From: Casuarius casuarius | Lineage: Eukaryota; Chordata; Aves; Casuariiformes; Casuariidae | Assembly: GCA_003342895.1 (NCBI GenBank) | Contig: PTFA01000035.1 | Span: 5,572,153-5,636,152, forward strand | DNA: 64,000 nt | Reading direction: 5' to 3' | In this document: piece by piece, positions 1 through 13,280 of the stretch | How positions within the stretch are numbered: position 1 is the stretch's first letter | Layout: every line of letters begins with the position of its first letter | The notes under the pieces: generated by a model | Seen by the model: the letters and a program-made list of their open reading frames with translations, nothing else | What the model was told of the DNA's origin: nothing | Databases searched by the model: none | Program-made: the position numbers and the translations under genes

Positions 1-186
1 GGCTGTAGGATTTGTTTAATCATTAGATTGTGATGTGAATATGGTACTGTAGTACTCAAAGAGAATGAAAATGTGTGGTTAATCAGATACTTCTGCACAA
101 AAAAGTTCACGGAGTTAGTAAGCCAACTATGAATGGGTTAATTTCTCATTTGGTTAATAACATCATGTTGTGTTTGCTTTTTTTAG

Positions 187-306
187 GTCACATTTGGGTC
201 ATCTTGTGGAGCCTTCCAAGAAAACAAGAGTAGTAGTAAGAAAAAGATGTTTAATGAAAGTAACTTCACTAAACAGTCAGACTGAAACAGGAGCAGGTTC
301 TCTGGA
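187..306 (+). other. Candidate exon of unknown identity (120 bp)
   Basis: A strong acceptor (TTTGCTTTTTTTAG) precedes base 187, and a perfect consensus donor (GGA/GTAAGT) follows base 306. Frame 2 of the segment is open throughout; it reads through a basic stretch including KKTRVVVRKR and would enter and leave with split codons. One other frame is closed near its end by a TGA. I do not recognise the peptide. It could be a coding exon of a neighbouring + strand gene, a 5' non-coding exon of PIK3CB, or chance: about one random 120-bp segment in three has some open frame. The splice-site pair is the main support. Confidence 0.35.
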
Positions 307-2004
307 GTAAGTATTAAAGTTTGTTTATTTATTTATTCCTTATGAAGTAACTAGGCTACTGACTGGATAGTATTTAATTTTGTTACGGTTAAATTTAAAA
401 AAAAAAATCAAAATTGCATTTCAGTCAGTCAGTTGGTAAAGGATGCTCTTTTGGAGTCTTTACGAGGCATCTGCCACTTTGGTAGTAGCTGTATGTTGGG
501 AAAGGTAGGTAGGCTCTGGGTTCTTCTCCCAGCACTTCTGTATTGTGGGTACACTTTTGAGCTGGGAGTGACCTAGTGTAGACATGATTACATGTAACCC
601 CAGAGTTGCTGGTAAATGTTGAAGCCTTGCTTGCGTCTTCCAAGGAATTTGAGACTGAGATTGTTTTTCAGCTGTAACTTTGCACTTCTGACACTTCCTG
701 CGTTGTGTTCACCTTTACTATAGTTATTGGTGTTCCAGATACAGGGTAATTATTGTGTTCTTTTTGAGAGGTTACATTGTTTAGCAGGAGTAAACAAAAA
801 TTCCATATTTTGTGCAACTGGATCTATTTTTCTTAATGAAAAAATGCACAAGAAAATCTACTAGATTTTGCAATGTTTGAACTAAAAATGTGTGAACTAC
901 TAAGCCTCAGAATGGCAATTAAACATCCAAATCTTTTCCTTTTTCCGTTAGCTGCCTTGATCACTGGGCTAGGACTATTTTCTCTTGTTGCTTGTTAGCC
1001 TGAGGAACCTTGTATTCTGCTTTGCAAAGCGATACAGCTTGAATGGGGAGGAGGCAGAGTGCTTCCACCCTAGAATAGCCTCTAACTTGGCAAGTAGAAT
1101 GTACTCTGGAAAAAGGAGGTTAGAAATGGGGAAAAATCTGCATGATTTTCTGTCTGACTCTGATTTTACTTCTGCTATGTGATATGTGAATGTTATTCCA
1201 CAGCAGTCATTGGGAATATACTTGAACACACAGTTAGGAATGAAAAAATCTGGCCATTAGAACTGAAAGGGAGTGGGGGGAAATGATTGTAGTTTACAAG
1301 AGAAGTATTTTGACTTATTGCTTTTATTGCCAGTAGGAACTGACTCTTCTCGGCGGTTTCTTAAAAAAGGGATATGTACATGTGTCATAATTTGGGTAGG
1401 AGAATGTCTGTGAAAGCTGGTCAGACCAGCTAAACTTTTCCTACTTGGAAAATTTTGTGAAGTATTTCTAACTGCCAGAATAACACATCTTACTCTGACT
1501 GATTACTTCGGTTTTAAAGGCAGGAAATAAATTACATTTAAAATTCAATTAAATATACATTTAGAGTTTGATATGTGTTAGTTCCCTTTTTCTAAGCAAT
1601 GCTACTATTTTACATCAGCACATACAAATTTATATCAGTTACTCATCTGTGCCATATGTCAAGTGGTCAGTAAACATAATCTTGAAAGTTTCTCATATTA
1701 TCTGGTATTTGAATTCTGACTTTTGAAGTTTTCGTCGACTCTTTCATATGAAACTCTTTGTCTTTCACTAACTTAATAGACAATATAAGATAAATATAGG
1801 TAGCTGTCTCAATGTCTGCATGAAATGATATCTATTTGCCATTTATACACTTATTTGACAAGTTACTTCTTGTCAAAATCAATTCAGTTTGTCTGTTTTG
1901 GAAAAATATTTTTGAAAGCTGTTTTTTAAACTTTGTTTAGAGATTCCTATATGCTCTTACAGATTTCAATCAATAGACAAAGTTAGTATTTTGTAATTGC
2001 AAGG
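307..2004. other. Non-coding stretch, nothing recognised
   Basis: AT-rich sequence with short open frames only. No repeat family or RNA gene is recognised. It is either the intron following the 187-306 candidate exon or intergenic. Confidence 0.5.
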
Positions 2005-2754
2005 TGATGTTCCATGAAGTCTCAAAGCCAGATGCTGAGTCTTGCACCTGGGGCAGAATAACCCTGTGCAATAGCCAGGGCTGGGGACTGCCTACTGAGG
2101 CAGCAGCTTTTCTGGGAATCAGGTGGTTGAGCAGGAGTCAGCCATGCACTGTTGAGGTAATGAAGGCTGACTACGGCCTGGACCACCTCAGCAGGAGTGT
2201 AGCCAGAAGGTGAAGGAAACGATTGTTCCCCTCTGCTTGGCACTTCTGGAGCTGTACCTGGAACACCCTGTCCTGTTCCGGGCCCTCGAGTACAAGAGAT
2301 GCTCACAAACCGGAGAGACCCTGGCGCAGGGCCACTGCTGAGGTGAGTAGGGTACCTTAGGGGCACATGGTGGTCGAGGCAGGTGAGCAATCTTAGCTTG
2401 GAGAAGGCAAACTGAGAAGGATCTTACCGTGGTCTTCCATGACTTAAAAGAAGGCTGTAGAGAAGATGTGGGCAGACTTTTCTGAGAGGCAGAGGAGAAG
2501 GCAGAAGGCAACTGTAATGAGTTGCAATAAAAAAAACTTCCATCTGGACATAAGGGAAAAAATATTTCACTGTGAAGGTGGTTAAGTGCTGGAGCAGATT
2601 ACCCAGAGAGGCTGTAGAATCTCCATCCCTGGAGACTTTCAAAATTAACTGGACAACCTCCTGAGCAACATGCTTTAACTACAGAGTTGAAACGAAGCTT
2701 GGGACTAGATGACTTCTAGGGGTCCCTTTTGACCTAAATTATTCTGTGATTCTG
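2005..2754 (+). mobile_element. CR1 LINE, degraded 3' portion, + orientation
   Basis: The segment follows the order of the 3' part of avian CR1 elements. Recognisable stretches are GTCTTGCACCTGGGGC near the start, TGTCCTGTTCCGGGCCC and GTACAAGAGATG in the middle, TTCACTGTGAAGGTGGTTAAG and AGATTACCCAGAGAGGCTGT later. The end matches the CR1 3' terminus (GGGACTAGATGACTTCTAGGGGTCCCTTTTGACC, split here by substitutions) with TTCTGTGATTCTG as the last bases. The reading frame is broken many times, so it is an old, 5'-truncated, inactive copy. Confidence 0.85.
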
Positions 2755-5700
2755 AAATGATCTTAATTATTTTTGAACCTTACAGTAGAAGACCAGGACT
2801 ACTTTCAGGTTTATTACCTTTAACTTCATGACAGAAGTATTCACTGTGAGCAGTTTTTAGGATTATTCTTTTCCCCCCAAATGACATTATACTTCAAGAT
2901 GTCTATGTAAGTGAGTGTCATGAAAAAGGTGCATAAAATTTATCCATAATCTTGCGTTAGACTTGGATTGTTGGTTTTCTTTCAGTGCTTGTTCAGCAAT
3001 CTTGTTTGTTCAACAAAAGGCTGTGAAAAAGCACTTTTGAGTGTATCAGACTTCAGAGTTGGTTATGCAGGAAAACTAACACATTTAATGCACATCAAAA
3101 ATCCAGACCAAATTGTTCTCTATAAGCAATTGACCCAATGAAGAAGAATGTCTAGTCTGTGTCTAAAATTTTGATTTTTCTTTTCTCCTTGAAGGGCATC
3201 TTTCCAACTTTTAGAATCCATGGCGTCTCTGTTAATGAAACTTAAGCATAGTCTGCTTATGTGATAGCTTTGTATTTTGTACTGTGCCCTCTTTTTAGGA
3301 GCAAATTTCATCCCTAATTAATTTTTCACTGTTTTTATTATTATTATTATTTTAACTCCTCTTCCTAGATACATAAAATCTGTCTATGCTGGAGAGTGAC
3401 TGTCTCTCCTAAAGGTTTTGATTGAACTATCAGAAATAATTGAAAAGCGAGTCTCGTACTCCCTGTGTGAAGAGGTATCTATATACAGGAAAACCTCAAT
3501 TTCCGGTCTTACTTTTTTGTAGTAGAAACTTATCTAGCTCCTAATTTAGAGGCATAACATTTTAATAGCTGAATGAAACATTTAATTGGCTGCTGGTGAA
3601 ATTCAATGATATAGGTCTATTTTTACAATTTGAAAGGAGATTAAATATTAACCATTTATATCTTTTAAATCTCTTGTAAGTGAAATGTTTACTCCTTCTT
3701 TCCTCCTTGTTTATAGTGGAACAAGTAATTACTGGTAGGAAATGCAAGGAAAACACCAGGGAGCAGAATTAGTACTGATTTAATATTTTCTGATTTTTTT
3801 GTTGGACTATGAAAGGTAGTCTTGTACAGTTCCTGTATGGTGAAAGGATAAATGACAAAAAACCCAAAAACCAGTTTTACGTAGTGCAATATAAATCAAT
3901 AGTAACTCCATATACAAATGCACCTCCATATCTTAATGCATCTTTTCAGATTCCTGACAGGCACTTTATATGGACTTTTTGAAATCGGAGCAAAAAAACA
4001 AGTTTTTATGTTCGGATATGCAACCTGAGATTGTTTTGCTTGTTTTTGGGGGGCGGGGAACGTGTGTTTGAGTGCTGAATTTCTGTAATTTATATACATG
4101 CCATTTAATTAAAATTAGTATCCTTCAAACTTCTTGGTATTGTTTAGTAAGCTTAATTGAATCTCAGTTAGTGCTGAGGGACCTCTGCCATCTCCCCAAT
4201 AGTTTGAGAAGCTGTACTAATTGCTTACTTTGAAATACACATCTTGTTAAGCATCCTTAGGTTATTAAAGATGGGGATCAAGCAAATGAAACGTTGGTTC
4301 CTCCGCATATTTACTTGAATGATGAGCCAGTGCGTGTGCGTGCCCATGTACACATGTGCAGCTTCTACTTTTTCAAAGAAGCACAGTCAACTTGGAGCCA
4401 ACTTCCAGACCAAGCTGTTTAAAGTTAATTCCAGACAGTTTCATTGCCATTGAGTTCTTCTGCTGGTCACTGGCATGGTGTAGACTCCTCGTGTACTTTC
4501 CAGAATCAGCTTGAGAATCCCACAGAAGAAAGTGAAGTATGCAAGCGCTTCTAAACCAGGGACCTAATATCCTGCCTTGTAGTTCTGGTTTGGTATGTGC
4601 CTCGCTGCGCCAAGGGACTGGATTCAGGCAGTTGGTGTCTGGACAGTGGGAGAAGTGAGTACAGCTGGATACCAAATCCTGCAAAAGTATATGGTAGTGG
4701 AAAGAATTAGGTACCATGCTAGTTAACGTTTATTCTACCGTTAGGTGAAGAATTTCCAGTAATGGTGGGTAACAAAAGCATCTTAGTAGAAATTGGATTT
4801 AGCCAACTTTTAAAATCCTTGAAATAGGTAAATATATAGAAATTGTAAATCCTAACCTGTATTTAAAACTGTGCACTCACCCTTGTTTAGTACCGTTTTT
4901 ACCTGGTTCTGTGTCACAGCTTTGCTTCTTGTAACATAGAAATCAAAGTAAAAGGATTAAGAACAGAATGAGCAGTGACAGAGATCCAGCAACAACAGTT
5001 CACTGGTAGTGTCTGGGTGTGTTTTTGTCTGTCTTTGCTTTTTTTTTTTTTAGGAGGAAAAAGTGCTTTTGTAGGGGAGGAGAAAAAAATCTGTTTCATT
5101 GAAGTATTGGTGAAAGTTATGTTTTTTTCATGTCTAATGAAAACAGAGACTCCTTGTCTTGACTGTGGTGTTTGGGCAGTTCAAATATCTGTTTGAACAG
5201 ATCTCACTTAGCTGCACCAGTTGTGCCCTCTCCTGTGCTCGGTGTTTCTGCCGCGCCGCCCCGCCCCCCCCCCCCTTGCAGCAGCTCTGCTACTACCTAT
5301 TTTTCTCCCTGTGGAGAGCCAGCCCAATGAGCTGAACCAGCAGAAACCTTCATTTTTGTTTTTGCTGGGCTGCTGGCAGGACAGTGGGTGGGATTACAGC
5401 GCTGATTGTAGATTGGCTTGGGCTGTTACAAAGCCAGACTTTTAGGCCTGTAGTTTCACTGACATTTTTTATAATGAGCCTAAGAACTGTAAAGTGTCAA
5501 GGCAACCCTGGGGCTGAAGAAACTGGCACCCTGTCCTCCATCACTCATCCTGCTTCTTTTTACATCTTCACCTTGCTGGCCCAAGGAGCTACGCAGCTTT
5601 GCAGAGAACTGTCTCAGACTCGCCTGTGTTCAATGAGGTCTTTCTCCTGGGTTAGCTTTCTTCTTCCTTTGCCCACCCTACTGCCTGGCCGTCCAGTTCT

Positions 5701-6813
5701 CCCTCCTTTGTGCCAACTCCATTCGCCTTTTTTTGTTACACTTTGTTTTTCATCATTTAAGCTTCCGGAAGTAGCTCACCCTGAAGTCGGAGCAGGGCTT
5801 TCAGTGCACAGGCAGCAATGGGACTGTGCAGCTGGGATCAGAAGAAAAGGGCAGAGTTTTCTCAGCAGAAGCTAGCTACCTCCTAATGCCTTGGGTTGTT
5901 CCACTTCAGTGACGTTGCTGAAGCAGTGCTGTGAGACTTTGCTGTGAACCTGGTATTAGGCACTAAATTCAAGCACTAAATGCAACATCTACAAATGATT
6001 CATTAAAAAAAGTTCTTCAGTTTAAAATATATGACCATCTCATCATTTAAATGTTTAGTAGATTCTTTTTATTAAAAAAAAATCAGATAGTTCTGAATAG
6101 TTTAAGACTTTTAAACAGAATTCAACATATTCTAATGCTTCTTGCCAACCTTTCCCAAGTATATAAAATATCTGCAGTGATCTAGATTAGCAAAGGTGCA
6201 ACATCTAGGTTGTGAATTAACCAGGTCTAGTCTTTTCCCAGGTCTTTTGCCCCACCTCACTATCCTAGAGCACATGATGCAGAATTGGTCCTCGTGCCAG
6301 GTCCCCCTCTGCCTGCTGCTATTGAAAACTTACCAAGATCGCAGAAGAAATTTCAAGATATGGCAAAGGGTATTCATGATAGCTGTGAGAAGCCATTATG
6401 CTAATTTTGTAGTTTGTATCCATTAGAAATGATGCACTTTTTGTGAAGTGTCTGAAGTCTACCAAAAGCCTGAGACTTAAGTTTTACCTGTTTGCTTGGT
6501 TCCTTGTGAATAACCTTTAAGGAGAGCAGGAACTCAATTTACTTCCCTGAGAAGAATGGTGATACCTTCCTACTGTTGTATTTTTTCACTGCCTCCTTTA
6601 AACTGTACATTTTAGAAGCACATGTAAGAAGCAAGTTCCTTTTATCCTCATTGTTCAAACCAGTTCTCATAAAACTTCAGATCTGGAATACTGTTTAAAA
6701 ACTGCTATGCTCTATCTGTAGACCTGTTTTGCAGGAAAAAGTTTCTAAAGACGATTATCTCATTTACATGCTAATTCCATGAAAAGTTCTTCATGGAATC
6801 ATAGAGGAAGTTA
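2755..6813. other. Non-coding stretch
   Basis: No exon with convincing splice sites or family match is seen. It contains a short ATT repeat near 3338 and a 12-base C run at 5264-5275 in an unusually GC-rich context (GCCGCGCCGCCCC). A 163-codon open frame at 5384-5875 has no recognisable domain and is probably fortuitous. Confidence 0.5.
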
Positions 6814-6847
6814 CATAGATGACCTCCAGAGGTCCCTTCCTAACCCC
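6814..6847 (+). mobile_element. Tiny CR1-like 3' fragment
   Basis: The words AGATGACCTCCAGAGGTCCC followed by TTCC match the conserved CR1 3' end. Upstream, TGGAATCATAGAGG is also CR1-like. Too short to be sure; it could be a remnant left after deletion. Confidence 0.45.
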
Positions 6848-8902
6848 TTCTCAAGGCAGGTTGCTTAAATTAAATTTTAATTTGAAGCCAGTCAACATGT
6901 TTGCGTTTTTCTCATGTCTCTTAAGTCCTGCTGAAGTCAACTGCAAATTTCGGGGCTCAGCATCTTTTGAAAACTGGGCCACTTCTGTATGGAGGCATTA
7001 ATATCAAAGTGGAAACTTTATTCACTGTGGTTTAAAAGTCTTGGCTTCAGTTTTTAAAACGTAGTGCATACTGCCATGAGTACAGCAAAGTAATATACAG
7101 AAATAAAGCTACAAAAGATAAACAGACAAAATAATCAAGGGCTGTGGAAAATATGCAAACAATTATCTGTGGAAAAATTAGCTATATTTCATGAGGAGTG
7201 AGAGAATCTAGATTTGATAGCTGAGAGATTGCTGTTTTGATACCAGTCTAAGCACTTAGAGGGAATGACATGTAAATATGGCATTTCATGTTTTCTGTGG
7301 ATAGATATTTTTAGAAAACTAAATGGTGATATTTTTATTTTGATTTTTAGAGGAATTCTGACTAAATGGACACTTAATTTTCCATCCATAGAACCAGCTC
7401 ATGTGACAGTTGAAATAAACTGCTAGGAAATATTTATAGTAGCTCACGATCTTTAAAAATAACCTCTCAAGCTGCACTATAGATGTCTTGAATACTTAAA
7501 ATCTTTGCTTTGTACAAAAACAACTATAAAATTCCTGTAGTGGAAAAATCTTAGCTTTGCTGATTTAAGCATTAGTATTTACAATCAAGTTGTTTGTATT
7601 TCTTTAAATTTGTATGTAGCTTAGACCAAAATCCACCTACACAGTTGTCAAAGGCCAGAACCCTGAGTCGCTTCACCCTTTAGGGAATATAGGAAGTTCA
7701 GTGGCATGGTATGAAATAATTGATAATATGGAATAAAGTTTATGGAATGAACTTTAATTGTCAATCCACCTTTAAAAGACAGTTGCTAATGTTTATCCTG
7801 TGTAGCCTGTGAGTTCTAGTGAACAGCAAATGGGATTCTTACTGTGTAGTACATGCTTCAACTACCGTAGGTGTTTTCTCATGTCACACTAAACCTTTAA
7901 ACAACACTTTCGTAGAGGTTGGGGTTGCAGTTTCACATGACACCTAGTTTCGTCTCTGTGGCTCCTGCCAAACGGGGATGGTAGCGTTCTTACCTCACCC
8001 CACCCTTCCTTCGGACGTGCCTGCTTGGCCACAGGGTGAGTCAGGCTGTTTCCTAATTTGATGGAAAACTAATAATGTTGTTTTTGTGTGGGTTTTTTGT
8101 TGTGAGACTTGGGAGGTGGGGAATAGACAAGGAGGGCGGAAAGTGTGGGCAGGCCCTTTTCTGGCTACAGACCACCCTCAAAGTGAGCTAGGGATAACAT
8201 GAACTTGCATGGAGGAAGTGGCGGCTTAGGAGAGTCAAGGCAGTGTCCGAGGTGACTCCGTTACAGTCGGTGCGAATACAGTGGGACATCAGCAGGCTGG
8301 GAGTCCTGCTTAGCTGCCGAGACCACTGCTAGTCTACTGACTGTAGAATAGTAGTTTTGGACCTAGAAACTTGTAGGCTTCAGCAGCAGCTGTGATCTTG
8401 CTGTGATTTCAGGAATAGAAGAGGATATATTTCTACAGAGCCATCAGCTGGCATGCTGCTCTACTGTATATATTTGACTTCATCAGGGTCTTCAGAAGAA
8501 ATCTGAATTCCTTTCAAATAGGAAGAAGTTTTCCCTTTGTTCTTTTTTATTCTTTTAAGTTCCATAGGACATAAACCTTCCTGCATATCCTAACTCCTTT
8601 TTCATCTTTGCTGCTAGATTCTTTTCCCTTATTTGTTTGCAAATGTTTCCTTCATGGCTTGCTCTTCTTTTTATAGTACTAGATGTTTACGTAGTTAGAA
8701 AAATGATTACAAAGATTATATTGTGCAAGTGCTTAGTGTTTCTCCTACTTAGACTCTGATACGCTGCTGCTGCTGTTTCCTAGAAAATTACTGTGGTCAG
8801 ATTGTCATCTAGTCTGTTCTGGACAGTAAGATATTGTTTAAAGACTATTCCTGTGTGTCTGGATAGGGTGGCCCTTTTCAACTGCTTTCACTGCTGCAAG
8901 AC

Positions 8903-8925
8903 TTTTTTTTTTTTTTTTTTTTTTT
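8903..8925. repeat. Poly-T run (23 bases)
   Basis: Uninterrupted thymines followed by AGCCCC. On the opposite strand it would be a poly-A tail, but no polyadenylation signal or gene-like sequence precedes it there. Confidence 0.9.
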
Positions 8926-9323
8926 AGCCCCTTGACTGCCACATGACTGAGCAAGCAGTAAATAAAAAGCTGTATTGATTGCAGTGGTGGTTATCTTGGA
9001 ATGTAGTGCTTAACAGTTGTAATAACTTATTATATAAAGCAAAGTAAAAGTCTGGGTAAGTAGAGTGCCCTTTGTTTTTAGTTAAAACAAGCTAGTTCCC
9101 GATATCTTTGTCCTTTATGTCAATATTCATGTTTTCAGTGAAAGAAAGAATAAATCAAGTTTCATGTTCAAAAGTTTGAATATTCTAAAGCTTAACAAAT
9201 GCAAATGACGTTTAACCAGAGGAGTTATAGATATTTATGCAGCCTTAAAATGTGCCTTTGTTTGAAAGAGGTGGCTTAAGTGAAACTTATTTCATATGGA
9301 AACTAACCTTTTGATACACAGGG

Positions 9324-9337
9324 GTGTGTGTGTGTGT
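9324..9337. repeat. (GT)7 microsatellite
   Basis: Seven GT dinucleotides in a row, flanked by GGG and TGG. Confidence 0.85.
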
Positions 9338-10584
9338 TGGTTTCACCCCTCCCCCAGCAAAACACCTTTTGGTATCCATTTGGGGTAATATATTTCATTT
9401 GAGAGAACCATGACCACGTTTCAGGAATAGGTGGTATCACTTCAGATGTACAAAATCTCTTCTAAAGAATTGTCTGAAGTCTAGAGTGTCGTGGTGCTAT
9501 GAGGCTTCCAGGGGATTAAATGCTATGGGATATAAATAAGTGTGTCAGAATTTTCCTTTAACATTTATGTTACATGGGTGTTTATATTTCCTTAGCTTCC
9601 TTGCAGCTTCCTTTACATGTCTTTTATTAATATTCTTTTTGGTAGTTCTTCTGGATAATATATCAATGTTGCATTGGATTTGACACTGATGTTCTTTCAA
9701 TTTAAAATAACAGAAAAATGCACATCGAAGGATGAGTGATACAGAAGTTGTAGAGAGTTCACATGTAAAGGAGAATTTCTAACTTAATGACACAGTATGA
9801 AATTTGAGAATTGGTGCTTGTTCTTCAGTATGTTGGTTTTAGAAGAACTTACCTGATACAGATTAATATTGAGTGTTGATAACTTAATGATTCATGTGAA
9901 TTTGTGAGTGCTTTTTAATGCCTCTAGTCTTTTGTTGATATGACAAACTATTTTAAAGGACATAAAATAGTTTTCATCTAGCTGCTGAAAGGAAGGCTGT
10001 CCAGAGGGGAAAAAGACAAAAATATCTAATTTGCTTCCTCCTCCTATCATATTAATTTTTTTCTTCTTTCAGTATCTCTAAACCAGCACAGTTCTTTTCC
10101 TGCCCAGAAGATAACTAAATGATGTTGACATTTTAACGCAGTTGTGTTGGATGAATGCCAGGAGCTTTCTAAATCACTTAAAACGTACAGTGGTATTTTC
10201 TCTGAGGTAAAGGGGGATGGAGAAATTAGAGGTGATGATGGAAAGAGGAGAAACAATATAAAAGGGTGTAAAAACATCCAAGTCCTTTTAATTCTGGCCT
10301 ACCGTTCAGAACTTCAGACAGTTCTAAATTTCTTCCTTTTAAGTAAGTACCTATAATTTTTCAGTATACAATAATACTGTTTTCTGCTATTTTTGTTGGA
10401 GTTATACATGTATTACTATTAAATTTATAGATTGAATTTTAACTTGAGAATTCATTCACGTCTCCATAAGCAGAATGTAGTCAGTACCTTGAAATACTAA
10501 CTCCTTATGGTATGTCTCACCAGTTATTCTTATATTTTTAATGACCCTTCCTATTAACATACAGAAAGCTCAGTTGTAGACTCG

Positions 10585-10760
10585 CAGACTCGTTTAGGGT
10601 GGAAGGGACCTCCACAGATCGTCTAGTCTACCCGCCTGCTCAAAGCAGCTCTCATCAAGTTGTGCAGGCCCTTGTCAAGTTGGGTCTTGACCACCTCTGA
10701 GGATGAAGACCCCAGAGCTCTTCTTGCCAGCCTGCTGCAGTATCTGATCCCCGTGAGGTA
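10585..10760 (-). mobile_element. CR1 LINE fragment, - orientation
   Basis: Read on the + strand it matches the complement of a CR1 3' end: GGGTGGAAGGGACCTCCACA, then GATCGTCTAGTCTACC, CCTGCTCAAAGCAG, CAGGCCCTTGTCAAGTTGGG and TCTTGACCACCTCTGAGGATG. The distal edge is uncertain and similarity may continue in degraded form to about 10860. It is opposite in orientation to the other CR1 fragments of the window. Confidence 0.8.
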
Positions 10761-13280
10761 CAGAACAGCCCCTGCCCTCCTGTTTTTCAGGGCGCCAGTC
10801 ACAGATGTAGTCACTATGGAATGGAGTTTGCAAACGGGTCTCACCTACCTTCTCAGCCAAATCAGATGAACTGAGTGGATGGTTTAGTATGTGAACATAA
10901 ACCCAACTCTGAAATACTGCTTCAGAAATCCTACTGATCCTTTAGTCTGACAGATGAGTCTTGTAACACTTGGGGATATTCTGACTGCTTGTGTTTTGTT
11001 AATTGTGAAATGTTCCAGTGGTTCTGCCTGTGACTTGACACTTGTCAGAAGTTTTGGCTACATTGTACGTACAAAGGTGATGGTTTTGTATCTACACTGT
11101 ATAGCCCAGGCACACATGCTTCTAGTCTGGTGTTTTGCTTGGGGAAAAAATAGAGTGGACCGCAGTTCACAGAAAAACACATGCATCTTACTTCAGTCAT
11201 CTTTCTTGGAAATTTTTAGGCATTGATGAACACCGTACTGTGGGTTGGATTAACTTTTCTGGAGGAAACTCTTGGTAGCCGTTCCCAGCCTCCCTGTGGC
11301 CTCTTTGGTTAGGCGATAAAATATCGCTTTGTTTTGTGAGGGGGAAAAAAAGGCTACAAGACTTCTTGATTTCTGGAGTTAAACTGTTAGTACTGGGGCA
11401 GTTTGTTCAGTCTGCCTAGACATAGCAAGTCCTTTTAAAAACAATGACAACAAAAAAATCTGGGAGCACATGGCTATTCTGGTAAGCCATACGCAGTCCA
11501 TGGTTTGCTGGTCGCTCCTCCTTCGAATGTCTGATTATCATGTGATAAAGGTCACAATGCAGAGAGATGACAAAAGTCAATTCTGTGACTTTCCATTGAT
11601 TTCACAGAGGAAGCTCTTATATACTGCGGAAATCCATGATGAAGGTAAAAAATAGCTTATATTGCTTCTGCGATGAAACAGTCTGGTCTGTTGCTAAACA
11701 GTGACAAGACAGGTGAATGCTTACAGAAGAAATCAGTGATGAAAATCCTTAACTTGCTCTATGGTTCACTTGATTCTCTCCCTCCCCTTTTGCCTAGCTG
11801 GAATTCTCTTACTGTGAGGTATTCATTTTAGTGTAGGCATTTATTATTTTAATTGTCTTTTAGGTGTTCTTTCTCACAACTGAAAGCACCTGAAAGCGTG
11901 ATTTGAAGTATGACTTAGTTACTCAAACTCCGGGCTGCTCTCAGAAGGGATGGTCCTGCCCTGTTCCCAACTGGGTGTTCCCATCACCACCACCTTTCTG
12001 TGTTCATGCAGCATGCCTGCTTAGAAAGACATTTTGACTGAAAAAGTAACTTAAAGGAATGCCAAAATCTCAGCTGGATGAGCTCTGTAATCCTACTGAC
12101 AGTGTGGTTGCTTAAGTGCTTACATGGTCTGAAGGCCATCTTGAACAGGAAGGGCAGTATGACCTTACATCAGATTTAGCCAGCTGTAAACATGCACCTT
12201 GAGGCTTTAGTTGCCTGAAACGGTATGACACAATCTGGAGGCTTGCTGCTAAGGAGAAGATCCTGCTTCCATTCCTTCCCTCTTGCAAGCTCTGGCACTC
12301 ATTAGATCCCTTTGTGACTTGATTCAACTCAATAACCTGAAAGAAAATTATTTGTTGTTTTCACTTGAATAATAAGCTGGACCTGTGTATGAAGAGGTAC
12401 GTGGGTGCAAGCAAGGGAAACAGAACTGGGTGGTGCAGAGTGGGGTGAGTAGAAGAGGGGATGGAGACGTTCTCTCTAGCGGCCCGTGAGACTGGCGTTG
12501 TATTGCATAGCTTTGCTTTGAGTGTGTTATGAAAACCCTTTTAAGGCATTGTGTGGAGGTTTACAGTCTAGACGCTGGAAACTTGAAGTGGTAGTTGTTC
12601 CACTTCATTCTTAATGCCTGATACGCATACCAGATACATAGTTTTATGGATGGAAAAATTGCAACTAGCTGTCTGGGGTTGATGTAACTGGCTGTAGGGC
12701 TCCTTGTTTGGGTGCATTAAACATGGAAAAACAAAGATCGGAGTTAGATTTTCTTTCTCTTTTTCTTTTCCTAGAGATGTTCTACTAATATGTTGTTCAT
12801 TCGTTTCTGTGTATCTTAGCAACAATACAAATTGAGCACTTTTGAGCTATATATATATATATGTATTTTTTTTGAAAAAAACAAGTCTGAAGTGTATAGC
12901 TCAAAGTTCAGAGCAAATTTACACTTTATAGGAAGTTTCTTGTGCTATCAAAACTACATACCTGTAATTTAGAAAAGCATTTAGGATTGAGCTATGCCAC
13001 TGTTAAATAATCATTGATCAGTTACTTGAATTGCCCAGATTAAGTACTGTTTTAATTACTTCCTTCTTTTGTATGAGAAGTTGTTTTCACAATGACAGTA
13101 GACAAGAATAGCTGTGAGGCTGAGAGCCTGAAATAGCTTTTTATTATTATTTTGATTGTTGTTTTTTTTTCCCTTTAGCTGGAAGTTGTTTAAAATCTTT
13201 CTTGTGTTATTGCTCGTGATCCAGATGGCTTTCTGCCTTTGTTTCAGTACTAGATGTGAGCTTGCTGGTTAGTCACTAGT
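10761..13280. other. Non-coding stretch
   Basis: No recognisable exon or repeat family apart from a short AT dinucleotide tract near 12850. Several short open frames occur but have no domain signature. Confidence 0.45.

Larger units (their letters stand above)
6848..10584. other. Non-coding stretch with simple repeats
   Basis: It holds a T23 run at 8903-8925 and a (GT)7 tract at 9324-9337. The part around 7900-8300 is somewhat richer in GC and CpG than its surroundings. No exon or RNA gene is recognised. Confidence 0.5.

Noticed and set aside
2022..2390. 122-codon open frame on the - strand
   Set aside because: Lies antisense within the degraded CR1 element and is a shadow of the repeat.
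5384..5875. 163-codon open frame on the + strand upstream of PIK3CB
   Set aside because: No recognisable domain, low-complexity hydrophobic and proline-rich composition, no splice or promoter context; probably chance in a GC-richer patch.
8880..8960. T23 run as the tail of a minus-strand retrocopy
   Set aside because: No polyadenylation signal or coding similarity on the minus strand beside it.
11735..11850. Possible C/D-box snoRNA (GTGATGA word in upstream DNA)
   Set aside because: No convincing D box or terminal stem; such short words occur by chance.
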